62,136 nt of DNA from an uncultured Prevotella sp. Lineage in GTDB: Bacteria; Bacteroidota; Bacteroidia; Bacteroidales; Bacteroidaceae. The stretch is taken from contig ONHE01000011.1 of assembly GCA_900317545.1 (NCBI GenBank), positions 1 to 62,136 of the forward strand, in the 5' to 3' direction. Within the stretch, counting starts at the first letter, position 1. Each line of letters opens with the position of its first letter. A model generated the notes under the pieces. It was not told the origin of the DNA. It searched no databases and saw nothing but the letters and a program-made list of their open reading frames with translations. Below, piece after piece: positions 41,397 through 49,314 of the stretch. A program made the position numbers and the translations under genes.

Positions 41397-42260
41397 ATGA
41401 GACAACTGAAAATAACCAAGTCTATTACCAATCGAGAAAGTGCATCACTCGATAAGTACCTACAGGAGATAGGACATGAAGAACTCATATCTGTGGAAGA
41501 AGAAGTTGAACTCGCACAACGCATCAAAAAAGGTGACAGGAAGGCGCTCGAGAAGCTGACAAAGGGCAATTTGAGGTTTGTCGTCTCGGTTGCAAAGCAA
41601 TATCAAAATCAAGGATTAAGCCTCCCCGACTTGATCAACGAAGGTAACTTAGGGCTAATCAAAGCCGCCGAGAAGTTTGATGAGACCAGAGGATTCAAGT
41701 TTATATCCTATGCAGTGTGGTGGATACGCCAAAGTATCCTGCAGGCTATAGCCGAACAGAGCAGGATCGTCAGGCTGCCACTCAATCAGGTAGGGTCGGT
41801 CAACAAGATCAACCGCATACTGAATAAATTCGAGCAGGAAAATGAGCGCCGTCCAAGCGTTGAAGAAATAGCCGACAAAGTGGATCTTCCGGAAGAGAAG
41901 ATCATCGATGCGATGAAAGTGAACGGTCGTCATGTTTCAGTGGATGCACCGTTCGTAGAGGGAGAAGAAAACAGCTTGCTCGACATACTGCCCAATCAGG
42001 ACACACCGAATGCAGACAACGCATTGGTCCTTGAATCCCTCCGGGAGGAAATAGGACGCGCGCTGTCGACGCTGAACGAGCGGGAACGCAACATCATCGA
42101 AGCCTTCTTCGGCATCAACCAAACGGAAATGACTCTCGAGGAGATCGGCGACAAATACGGACTGACACGCGAACGCGTCAGACAGATCAAAGAAAAGGCC
42201 ATCAGACGCCTAAGACATAATACAAAAAATAAAATGCTAAAGTCCTATTTAGGGCAATAA
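41397..42260 (+). CDS. rpoD: Primary sigma factor (Bacteroides type)
   Basis: A 287-residue sigma-70 factor lacking the long region 1.1 of other RpoD proteins, as is usual in Bacteroidetes. Region 1.2 begins [16 protein letters not shown]; region 2 has [26 protein letters not shown] and [14 protein letters not shown]; region 3 and region 4 with the helix-turn-helix [20 protein letters not shown] follow. It directs transcription from the TTTG/TAnnTTTG promoters seen here. It heads an operon: the next gene starts 8 bp later, and no terminator is present before 44510. Confidence 0.95.
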   Translation: MRQLKITKSITNRESASLDKYLQEIGHEELISVEEEVELAQRIKKGDRKALEKLTKGNLRFVVSVAKQYQNQGLSLPDLINEGNLGLIKAAEKFDETRGFKFISYAVWWIRQSILQAIAEQSRIVRLPLNQVGSVNKINRILNKFEQENERRPSVEEIADKVDLPEEKIIDAMKVNGRHVSVDAPFVEGEENSLLDILPNQDTPNADNALVLESLREEIGRALSTLNERERNIIEAFFGINQTEMTLEEIGDKYGLTRERVRQIKEKAIRRLRHNTKNKMLKSYLGQ

Positions 42261-42268
42261 ACGAAAGA

Positions 42269-42811
42269 ATGAAACGACTTGATAGGTATTTTGGGGTCCT
42301 TTTTGCGGCAGCACTGCTGATCGCATCCCTTTCCGTTGTAGCTAAGAGCCGGGTTCAAAAGATCTATGCTTTTGGATTCGCGGCTTCGTTCAATGACTCT
42401 ACCGTCTACTTCACCGACATCCAGCCCATTGACTCTGCCTGGCTTGCTGAGAAGACGGGATTTTTAGTCAGTCGGCAAAACTATTCCTACCAGTTGCGGG
42501 ACTATCTCGCCGAAAAAGGTGAGAACCACCGGACCTGTATCATCGTATACTCGCCCAAGCGGGACCAAACGGAGAAGAAATACATGAAGATGCGGAAGAA
42601 GTACACTGCCAAAGGCGACTATCAGGTCAAATATATAGCCAGTTCGGAATTCCATTTCACACCGATCGAACCTGACTTCACAACAGAACAGGAAGCTGTT
42701 CAGACCAAGAAAGAAAAAAAGAAAAGAAGAGCCGAACGTAAGAAACACGCAAATGGCAACATTCCTCCGCAGAGCATTCCTGATACAAAAGGAGAGCAGG
42801 CTTCAATGTGA
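42269..42811 (+). CDS. Exported protein of unknown function in the rpoD operon
   Basis: A 180-residue protein with an N-terminal signal or anchor (residues 7-25), then a compact domain (KIYAFGFAASFNDSTVYFTD, DSAWLAEKTGFL) and a Lys/Arg-rich, probably disordered C-terminal 45 residues (KKEKKKRRAERKKHANGN). I do not recognise a family, though similar proteins next to rpoD in Bacteroidales come to mind. It lies 8 bp after rpoD and its stop overlaps a GTG that is in frame with the next gene. Confidence 0.7.
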   Translation: MKRLDRYFGVLFAAALLIASLSVVAKSRVQKIYAFGFAASFNDSTVYFTDIQPIDSAWLAEKTGFLVSRQNYSYQLRDYLAEKGENHRTCIIVYSPKRDQTEKKYMKMRKKYTAKGDYQVKYIASSEFHFTPIEPDFTTEQEAVQTKKEKKKRRAERKKHANGNIPPQSIPDTKGEQASM

Positions 42812-42849
42812 AGATCGGCCCTTTGAGCGCTTTTTATAATCTCTCTGCC

Positions 42850-43743
42850 ATGATGGGAAGCGACAGCCATTATTATTCGATCGCTGGATTCAACGTAAGA
42901 ATCAGCTTCAAGGAAGGTGGACGAAACAGCAGGTCACTGATTCCGTCCTTTGAACCTTTCAGGGTTGACACGCCCAAGGGAGACCTCTTTTTCCAACTCA
43001 AGGTAGACGACGATTTGAAACCAGTTCCTCAAGACGAACGCGAACGCATCCGTTCGTTTGACACCGGCAATGGCGAGACGATTGTTGACGAACTGAAAAG
43101 CGGCGGCTACCAATATATCATCAAGGACATCAATGGTGCAGACTGCTGCCTGCTGCAGGCCAGCAAGAACTTCAGCGACTGTCACTGTGCCCTAAATGGC
43201 AACTATAACATGCGCAGTTTCGGGCTCAATAACGCCCTCATGTTGGTCTTCGCCTTTGCCGGAAGCATGCATGACACCTTACTTATACATGCCTCATTAG
43301 TGCGCCAGAACGGGTATGGATACGCTTTTATTGCCAAAAGTGGGACCGGAAAATCCACACAGGTCAGCCTTTGGCTAAGGTATCTGAAAGGCTGTGACTT
43401 GATGAACGATGACAACCCCATTATCCGCATCATCGACGGAAAACCGTTTATCTACGGCAGTCCTTGGAGCGGAAAGACACCCTGCTACCGCAAGGTGAAA
43501 GCCCGCTTGGGAGCCGTCACGAGAATAGACAGGGCTTCCGCCAACAGCATTGAAAAGCTCTCCCCCATCGAAGCTTTCGCTTCGGTACTTCCGTCATGCT
43601 CGTCCATGAAATGGGATTCGGTGACCTTCAACCGTATCTGCGATACGATCACCAAAGTGGTAGAGACAACAGGTATCTACACCCTGCACTGCCTCCCCAA
43701 CAAAGAATCTGCGATCCTATGCAACAAGATGATATCCAAATAA
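42850..43743 (+). CDS. HPr kinase/phosphorylase-like protein
   Basis: About 297 residues. The C-terminal half shows the HprK fold: LIHASLVRQNG, P-loop IAKSGTGKSTQ (residues about 163-170), and CDLMNDDNPII, which corresponds to the LVADD of HprK. HprK phosphorylates a serine of HPr in Firmicutes; distant relatives occur in peptide-tailoring loci, where some phosphorylate peptides. The N-terminal 140 residues are unlike HprK. Start is uncertain: GTG 42808 overlaps the previous stop, ATG 42850 or 42853 gives a more usual N terminus. It is followed by a peptidase and PqqD-like gene, so it may act on a peptide or protein (inference). Confidence 0.75.
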   Translation: MMGSDSHYYSIAGFNVRISFKEGGRNSRSLIPSFEPFRVDTPKGDLFFQLKVDDDLKPVPQDERERIRSFDTGNGETIVDELKSGGYQYIIKDINGADCCLLQASKNFSDCHCALNGNYNMRSFGLNNALMLVFAFAGSMHDTLLIHASLVRQNGYGYAFIAKSGTGKSTQVSLWLRYLKGCDLMNDDNPIIRIIDGKPFIYGSPWSGKTPCYRKVKARLGAVTRIDRASANSIEKLSPIEAFASVLPSCSSMKWDSVTFNRICDTITKVVETTGIYTLHCLPNKESAILCNKMISK

Positions 43744-44204
43744 AAGAGGTGCAACTTCCGAATGCCCTGTTGTTGCCGGAAATCATCCGAATGTTAGACG
43801 AAGGGCACACAGTCACGCTGCACCTGAAAGGTTTTAGTATGCGGCCTTTCTTGGAGAATGACCGTGACAAGGCACTCCTCGTGAAAGCCGGAGCCATCAA
43901 GGTGGGTGACCCTGTACTGGCCGAACTTCGTCCAAAACAGTTCGTGCTTCATCGTATCATACGCATAGACGGCGACTGCGTGACGCTCAGGGGGGACGGC
44001 AATCTGGGTACCGAGAGTTGCCGCGTGAACGACGTAAAGGCTTCCATCATCGGCTTCTATCGTAAAGGGCGCGACACATTGGACAGGACCGACGGCATCA
44101 AATGGAAGGTCTATTCGTGGATCTGGATGCATCTGTTTCCGGTTCGGCGTTACTTGCTCGCCGCCTACAGGCGTATCTGGCTGAGATTTTTCAAACCTAT
44201 TTAA
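43719..44204 (+). CDS. S24/S26-type serine peptidase-like protein
   Basis: A 161-residue protein with the S24/S26 signature: GFSMRPFLEND holds the nucleophile serine and FVLHRIIRIDGD carries His where the general base Lys is in bacterial signal peptidase I, as in SipW and archaeal enzymes. LRGDGNLGTESCRV follows. The C-terminal 35 residues are aromatic and basic (WKVYSWIWMHLFPVRRYLL), possibly membrane-associated; no N-terminal anchor is seen. The ATG at 43719 overlaps the end of the kinase-like gene by 25 bp. It is 3 bp upstream of the PqqD-like gene. It may cleave a peptide handled by that protein (inference). Confidence 0.75.
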   Translation: MQQDDIQIKEVQLPNALLLPEIIRMLDEGHTVTLHLKGFSMRPFLENDRDKALLVKAGAIKVGDPVLAELRPKQFVLHRIIRIDGDCVTLRGDGNLGTESCRVNDVKASIIGFYRKGRDTLDRTDGIKWKVYSWIWMHLFPVRRYLLAAYRRIWLRFFKPI

Positions 44205-44207
44205 AAT

Positions 44208-44477
44208 ATGAAAGCAAGAAAAGGATTCAATCTCCGCAACGTCTGCGGTGAGCAGATCATTGTTCCCGAAGGAAAGGAAAACATTGACTGCAGCAGTATC
44301 ATCAGCATGAATGAAAGTTCTGCCTATCTTTGGAAGAACATACAGGACAAAGACTTCACCGCAGAAGACTTGGTCAGGCTGCTCATGGATGAATACGAAG
44401 TCGACGAAGAAACAGCCGGCGAGGATGTCAGACAATTGATCCGTCAATGGCAAACAGCTGATCTGCTCGAACCATAA
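44208..44477 (+). CDS. PqqD-family peptide-binding protein
   Basis: An 89-residue protein with the PqqD winged-helix/RRE layout: FNLRNVCGEQIIVPEG, NESSAYLWKNIQDKDFTAEDLV, then YEVDEETAGEDVRQLIRQW. PqqD proteins bind leader peptides of ribosomally made, modified peptides and present them to tailoring enzymes. Here it follows an S24/S26-type peptidase and an HprK-like kinase, but no radical SAM enzyme or precursor gene is present within the operon. It is the last gene before a terminator. Confidence 0.85.
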   Translation: MKARKGFNLRNVCGEQIIVPEGKENIDCSSIISMNESSAYLWKNIQDKDFTAEDLVRLLMDEYEVDEETAGEDVRQLIRQWQTADLLEP

Positions 44478-44509
44478 AGCTCACCCAACTTCCCTATAAC
44501 AGGCCGCAA

Positions 44510-44538
44510 GACCCCACAGAATTCAACTCTGTGGGGTC
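44510..44538. terminator. Terminator of the rpoD operon
   Basis: GACCCCACAGA and TCTGTGGGGTC form an 11-bp perfect stem with a 7-nt loop, followed by CATTTCT. It may also serve the converging aminotransferase operon. Confidence 0.82.
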
Positions 44539-44577
44539 CATTTCTCTGTTACAGATGACCCGAACGACACAGCTGCG

Positions 44578-45891
44578 TCAGGTGGGGTGATTCTCTTCAA
44601 ACAGCTGCATGCGCTTCTCTAACAACGCGTACTGATGGTCGCGGATGAAAGAAGTACAGACTCGGAGCCCTTCCTGATGACTGCCGGTGGTGATCAAGCA
44701 GATGGCACTGACGCCATAGTACATCAGCTCATGAGCCAATTGGCCGGAGCTCAGACCCGGATAGCCAATTGTGAAATAGAAACCATCGGCAATCGGCTCG
44801 TCAAGATCTTTGTCATAGACGATATAAAAGCCATGACGGAGGAAGATTTCCTTCAGCCGATGAGCACGTTCACCATAGACACTGACTTCACGGCGGAAGT
44901 CATAAGTGCCGTCGGCAGCTGCTTTCAGGATTGCGGCCAAGGCATACTGGGCGCTGTGGGAAGTGCCCGAAGACAGCGCATAGAGCATTCGCGTCGAGAA
45001 GACAAGGCCGAAAGGCAAGCCTTCGTAACGGTCTGCAAGCGCCGGATAGTGGCGATGAAAGAGCGTGTCAGAGATGCAGGCGACACCGATGCGCTCACCT
45101 GCATAGCTGAAAGCTTTTGATCCACTGATAAGCAGAATATAGTTGTCGGTGTAGCGGGCGACCGTAGGCTGATATGGTGGATTATAAGGAACGCTCAACT
45201 GTTTGCGGAAATCCATGGCGAAATAGGCCAAGTCTTCCATCACGACAGCACCGTAACGGGTGGCCAATTCGCCGATGGCGCATAGCTCATCCTCATTCAG
45301 ACAGATCCAGGAAGGATTGTTCGGGTTGCTGTAGACGATCGCACAAATATTCCCTTTCTCCAGATATGATTCGATCTTCGGGCCCAACTTCTCACCCCGG
45401 AAATCGTATACGTCGAACGTTTCGTAACGCACTCCCAAGACCTGAAGCTGCATCTTCTGCACCGGGAAACCCGGATCGATGAACAAAACCGTATCTTTCG
45501 CCGGGTCGGCTTGCGAGCAAGTGAGGAACGAAGCGAACGTTCCCTGCATGCTTCCGCAGACCGGAATGCAGCCCTCTGCTTTGATGTCGATCCCGATAAA
45601 AGCTTTCACGAAGCGTGAAGCCTGCTCCTTCAGTTCCGGAAGCCCTTGAATGTCGGGATAGGAATGGGCGATTCCCTCCTCAAGCGCCTTGATCTGTGCC
45701 TTTACCCCGATATCCGAGGCAGGCAGCCCGGGGATGCCCATCTCCATCTTGATGAACTCCTCGCCCGACTCCTTTTCAGCATAAGCCGCTATCGACTTCA
45801 CCTCTCTGATCGTCGCTTTGGCAAAATCATGGATGCCGAAATCACGGATCGCGTCATCAATGAGGTCTTTCTTGATCGGTGTAGGTCTCAT
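44578..45891 (-). CDS. Class I/II PLP-dependent aminotransferase
   Basis: A 437-residue fold-type I aminotransferase. SNPNNPSWICLNEDEL binds the PLP ring, VMEDLAYFAMD holds the aspartate/tyrosine pair, and ISGSKAFSYAGERIG gives the Schiff-base lysine. Its start overlaps the iorB stop (ATGA), so it is translationally coupled to the 2-oxoacid oxidoreductase. It probably converts an aromatic or related amino acid to the 2-oxoacid that IorAB oxidises. Substrate is inferred. Confidence 0.88.
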   Translation of the reverse strand: MRPTPIKKDLIDDAIRDFGIHDFAKATIREVKSIAAYAEKESGEEFIKMEMGIPGLPASDIGVKAQIKALEEGIAHSYPDIQGLPELKEQASRFVKAFIGIDIKAEGCIPVCGSMQGTFASFLTCSQADPAKDTVLFIDPGFPVQKMQLQVLGVRYETFDVYDFRGEKLGPKIESYLEKGNICAIVYSNPNNPSWICLNEDELCAIGELATRYGAVVMEDLAYFAMDFRKQLSVPYNPPYQPTVARYTDNYILLISGSKAFSYAGERIGVACISDTLFHRHYPALADRYEGLPFGLVFSTRMLYALSSGTSHSAQYALAAILKAAADGTYDFRREVSVYGERAHRLKEIFLRHGFYIVYDKDLDEPIADGFYFTIGYPGLSSGQLAHELMYYGVSAICLITTGSHQEGLRVCTSFIRDHQYALLEKRMQLFEENHPT

Positions 45892-46460
45892 CGCTGAGCC
45901 TCCCTTCCGATCCCCAAAGCCCTCACATTGGCGTTGACCACCTCTTCGCCTTTGCGTGCAAAGACCCGGCGAACGGCGTCTTCAAGTTTCGAAAACTCAA
46001 TGCCAAGCGCTTTCTGGGCAGCCCCAAGCAGGATCATGTTGGCCGATCTGGGAATATCATTGTCCTTGGCCAGCTGCTCAATATCAATGCTGATCACGTT
46101 GGGCAAGACCTCGAGATCAGCCGAGAGAACGTCTTTGGCTGGATAATCAGGAATATTCACGTAGGGCGTACTCGACGTAATGATCCATCCCGTCTTGCTC
46201 AAGTAAGGCAGATAGCGCAACGCTTCCATCGGCTCCATGGAGATGATGACGTCGGCCGAGCCAAGTGCGATCAAGTCACTGTGTATCGGATCAGACGAGA
46301 GACGCAGATTGCTCTGCACGTCTCCCCCACGTTGGGACATGCCGTGAACCTCCGATTGCTTGATGTAAAGATTCTCCTTCATGGCAGCCTCACCGATAAT
46401 GGTGGCTATGGAGAGTATACCCTGGCCGCCTACTCCACACAAAATGATGTCCGTTTTCAT
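45888..46460 (-). CDS. iorB: Indolepyruvate:ferredoxin oxidoreductase, beta subunit
   Basis: A 190-residue gamma/beta-type subunit of 2-oxoacid:ferredoxin oxidoreductases. It starts KTDIILCGVGGQGILSIATIIGEAA and has EVHGMSQRGGDVQSNLR, both typical of IorB. It pairs with IorA for oxidative decarboxylation of aryl pyruvates to acyl-CoA with ferredoxin reduction. The ATG at 46460 overlaps the iorA stop (ATGA), and its own stop overlaps the aminotransferase start, so translation is coupled on both sides. Confidence 0.92.
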   Translation of the reverse strand: MKTDIILCGVGGQGILSIATIIGEAAMKENLYIKQSEVHGMSQRGGDVQSNLRLSSDPIHSDLIALGSADVIISMEPMEALRYLPYLSKTGWIITSSTPYVNIPDYPAKDVLSADLEVLPNVISIDIEQLAKDNDIPRSANMILLGAAQKALGIEFSKLEDAVRRVFARKGEEVVNANVRALGIGREAQR

Positions 46461-48067
46461 TTCTTTCCCTCCTTCAATCTTTTTTGTTTCAAATGCCTTT
46501 GGAATGTCTGTACGCACTCCCTGCGCGGTATGATCACACTGGTTCCCTGATATTCGATCTCTTCGCGGATAATCTTCGTGATCTCCGGCATGTTCTTCGG
46601 CACGGGCACGACGACCCTTAAGTGATCTTCCGGGACACCTAATCCACGGCAGATAGCCTCAAACTTGTTAGTCCCTGCGCTGTCTTGTCCACCAGTCATT
46701 CCTGTCGTCAGATTGTCGCTGATGATCACAGTGATGTTGGCGTTTTCATTGATTGCGTCCAGCAGACAGGTCATTCCGGAATGCGTGAACGTAGAATCTC
46801 CGATGACAGCAACTGCAGGCCAGAGTCCCGCGTCAGCCGCGCCCTTGGCCATTCCGATGCTTGCGCCCATGTCAACGCAGCTGTGTATGGCCTTGTAAGG
46901 CGGCATGAAGCCCAGCGTGTAGCATCCAATGTCGCCGAAGACGCGTGCGTTCGGGTAGTCGAGCAGCACCTCATTGAGTGCCGTATAGACGTCGCGGTGA
47001 CCGCAGCCTTTGCATAGAGCGGGTGGACGTGGTGTCACATCCTCGCACGGAGCATAGTTCTCGGGAGCCGGGAGGCCGAATGCGGCCCGGACTGCGTCAG
47101 GTGTCAGTTCGCCCGTGCGCGGCAGTTCGCCGCTCAGCCTGCCCAAGATTGTTGCATTACGGGGCATGACTCCACGCACCATCTCTTCGATAAAGGGCTG
47201 CCCTTCTTCGATGATGAGAACCGAATCACACGCTTCGGTCAGGCGGTTGACAAGTTTCTTGGGAAGCGGGTATTGCGCAACGTGCAATACGGGATATGGA
47301 CATCCGGACGGAAAACACTCGTTTAGATAGTTGAAAGCGATACCGCTTGCAATGACGCCGAGCCGGTGATCCGGTCCGTCAACATACTGATTGAAAGGAG
47401 ACCCGACAGCATCCTGCTCCAATTGAGCCTGCTGTCCGGTCACGATCTCATTACGCTTGCGGGCAAAGGCGGGCAACAAAACCCAGTCGGATGCCTTTGC
47501 ATCATAGTTGAGTGCATTCTCCTCGCGGGGCCGATCCGCAATTTCGACCACGGCACGTGAATGTGCCAGTCGAGTCGTGAGGCGCATCAAGACCGGCAAA
47601 TGAACCTTTTCCGAATAGTCGAACGCCACAGCCATCATGTCATAAGCTTCCTGCTGGTTGCTCGGTTCGAATGTCGGGATCATGGCAAACTTGCCATAAA
47701 AGCGGCTGTCCTGCTCGTTTTGAGAGGAGTGCATGGATGGATCATCGGCCACTAAGACAACGAGTCCGCCGTTCGTACCCGTCATCGCCGAATTGACGAA
47801 GGGATCTGCGCAGACATTCAATCCCACATGTTTCATGCAGACCATTGCTCTCTTGCCCATGAACGACATACCCAGAGCCTGCTCCATGGCCGTTTTTTCA
47901 TTTGTCGCCCAACGCCTGTGCAGGTTGCGTTCCTTCGCGACGGGCGACAGTTGGATATACTCCGTGATTTCCGTTGAAGGCGTCCCCGGATAAGCATAGA
48001 CACCACTTAGTCCGGCATCAATCGCTCCCTGAGCGATCGCTTCATCACCCAATAATAATTTTTTCAT
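46457..48067 (-). CDS. iorA: Indolepyruvate:ferredoxin oxidoreductase, alpha subunit, without a terminal ferredoxin domain
   Basis: A 536-residue TPP enzyme subunit. N-terminal pyrimidine-binding domain: SGVYAYPGTPSTEITEYI, EKTAMEQALGMSFMGKRAM. C-terminal TPP domain: LCKGCGHRDVY, VFGDIGCYTLGF and VIGDSTFTHSGM. Archaeal IorA proteins carry a further [4Fe-4S] ferredoxin-like domain of about 80 residues at the C terminus; here the protein ends soon after PRRECVQTFQ without CxxCxxC motifs. It is 10 bp downstream of the DUF4861 gene and shares an ATGA overlap with iorB. The acceptor path is therefore uncertain. Confidence 0.9.
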   Translation of the reverse strand: MKKLLLGDEAIAQGAIDAGLSGVYAYPGTPSTEITEYIQLSPVAKERNLHRRWATNEKTAMEQALGMSFMGKRAMVCMKHVGLNVCADPFVNSAMTGTNGGLVVLVADDPSMHSSQNEQDSRFYGKFAMIPTFEPSNQQEAYDMMAVAFDYSEKVHLPVLMRLTTRLAHSRAVVEIADRPREENALNYDAKASDWVLLPAFARKRNEIVTGQQAQLEQDAVGSPFNQYVDGPDHRLGVIASGIAFNYLNECFPSGCPYPVLHVAQYPLPKKLVNRLTEACDSVLIIEEGQPFIEEMVRGVMPRNATILGRLSGELPRTGELTPDAVRAAFGLPAPENYAPCEDVTPRPPALCKGCGHRDVYTALNEVLLDYPNARVFGDIGCYTLGFMPPYKAIHSCVDMGASIGMAKGAADAGLWPAVAVIGDSTFTHSGMTCLLDAINENANITVIISDNLTTGMTGGQDSAGTNKFEAICRGLGVPEDHLRVVVPVPKNMPEITKIIREEIEYQGTSVIIPRRECVQTFQRHLKQKRLKEGKK

Positions 48068-48077
48068 ATATCTTAGA

Positions 48078-49307
48078 TCATGGTTGTGTTAATTCTACTT
48101 TCAAAGGAGCATCCAGCGCCTTGAGAAACTCGTCGATCCGCAGCTGCCATTCTGCTTGTGAACGGACATCGGCCTTGCTCCATGCACTTCCGAAATAATA
48201 GGAATATTTCTGATTGTTGCCTATGTTGCGCACCACGCCGATGGCATGTCCGACTGCTCCATCGGCCGGTTTGTCGTACAAAAGCTTTTTTGTAGCCGAA
48301 ACACCATTGGGAAACAGCGCGCCCACATAGAGCTGATACTGATGGCGGGGATCGTCGGTCGGATCTGCATATTGAACAAACCGATCTCCGACCACAACGC
48401 TCTCGGTATCCTCCTCATGGATAACGACTCCTGCAGCCAGATCATGTCTGGCTGTCAGACCTTCATACCACACGGTCATCTTGTTGAAATTGGAGTTCTT
48501 ATCCAAGCTGATAATGCGATGCTCTATCACGTTCCGGTCTCTTCCGACGACAGCCGGGTTGTAGGTTAAGGCGACGGTAAAACGAAGCGGACCATTGTCG
48601 AGGATCTTGTAGGTGCTGAAGCGATAGGGCATGACGAGAGCCCCGTCAACCATCAGAGCCGGTGTGCCGCAACCCAAGGTCGGTCCTACCTTATAGGCAT
48701 CCAAGCCATAGCCGTGGTCTATATGGAACGAAGTGGCCAAGCGCGATTCGTTAGCCGCCTCCCTGTTGCCCGCCTTCTTGAGCCTCATGGTTTCTGCGTT
48801 GCCCTCCCGGTTCATCCGATAGCGCATGTCAAGCACGGTATCCGGCTGGTTCTTCGTCCACACATCAATGCCGTAAGCCTTCTCTCCACTACGTTGCAGG
48901 GCGGGTCCGTAAACACGGTATGCACCCCGGTCGTTCTCCCAGGCGATATCGTCCATCCGTTCCGGATAGAATCTGCCCTGTGTCCAGATGTGCATTTTAC
49001 GAGGCACACCTGCGGCTATCGTGTATTCGGCAGTTCCCCCGGGGCATACTGTCACTTCGAATATGAGTTTGCCGTCGTAGGTGATCTGATAGTCCTGCTG
49101 GCTGCCGATGGCGTCCCTGACGACAAACGGCTGGCCGGCAGAGATGCCCAACTGCTTATACACTTCATTAATCTGCAGTTCGATGAGTTCCTGTCTTTGG
49201 TTTTTCTCCGCATTGCTGACGCGCACCTTTACATTGCCGGCCGTCGCTCCGGCCGATACCAACAGGAGGGCAGCGAGTATGATTCTGATAGTCTTCATGT
49301 TGTTCAT
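48078..49307 (-). CDS. DUF4861-family secreted protein, copy A
   Basis: A 409-residue protein with a signal peptide (TIRIILAALLLVSAGATA) and a beta-rich body, including GGTAEYTIAAGVPRK, WENDRGAYRVYGPALQ and LDMRYRMN. Its pattern, with the segment RKMHIWTQGRFYPERMDDIAWENDR, resembles the DUF4861 family, seen in Bacteroidetes polysaccharide loci and not biochemically characterised to my knowledge. It lies 7 bp after the peptidase gene and 10 bp before iorA, so it appears to be inside an amino-acid catabolic operon, which is unexpected. A paralogue is at 53540. Two ATGs (49307, 49298) are possible starts. Confidence 0.8.
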   Translation of the reverse strand: MNNMKTIRIILAALLLVSAGATAGNVKVRVSNAEKNQRQELIELQINEVYKQLGISAGQPFVVRDAIGSQQDYQITYDGKLIFEVTVCPGGTAEYTIAAGVPRKMHIWTQGRFYPERMDDIAWENDRGAYRVYGPALQRSGEKAYGIDVWTKNQPDTVLDMRYRMNREGNAETMRLKKAGNREAANESRLATSFHIDHGYGLDAYKVGPTLGCGTPALMVDGALVMPYRFSTYKILDNGPLRFTVALTYNPAVVGRDRNVIEHRIISLDKNSNFNKMTVWYEGLTARHDLAAGVVIHEEDTESVVVGDRFVQYADPTDDPRHQYQLYVGALFPNGVSATKKLLYDKPADGAVGHAIGVVRNIGNNQKYSYYFGSAWSKADVRSQAEWQLRIDEFLKALDAPLKVELTQP

Positions 49308-49314
49308 AAGTCTG

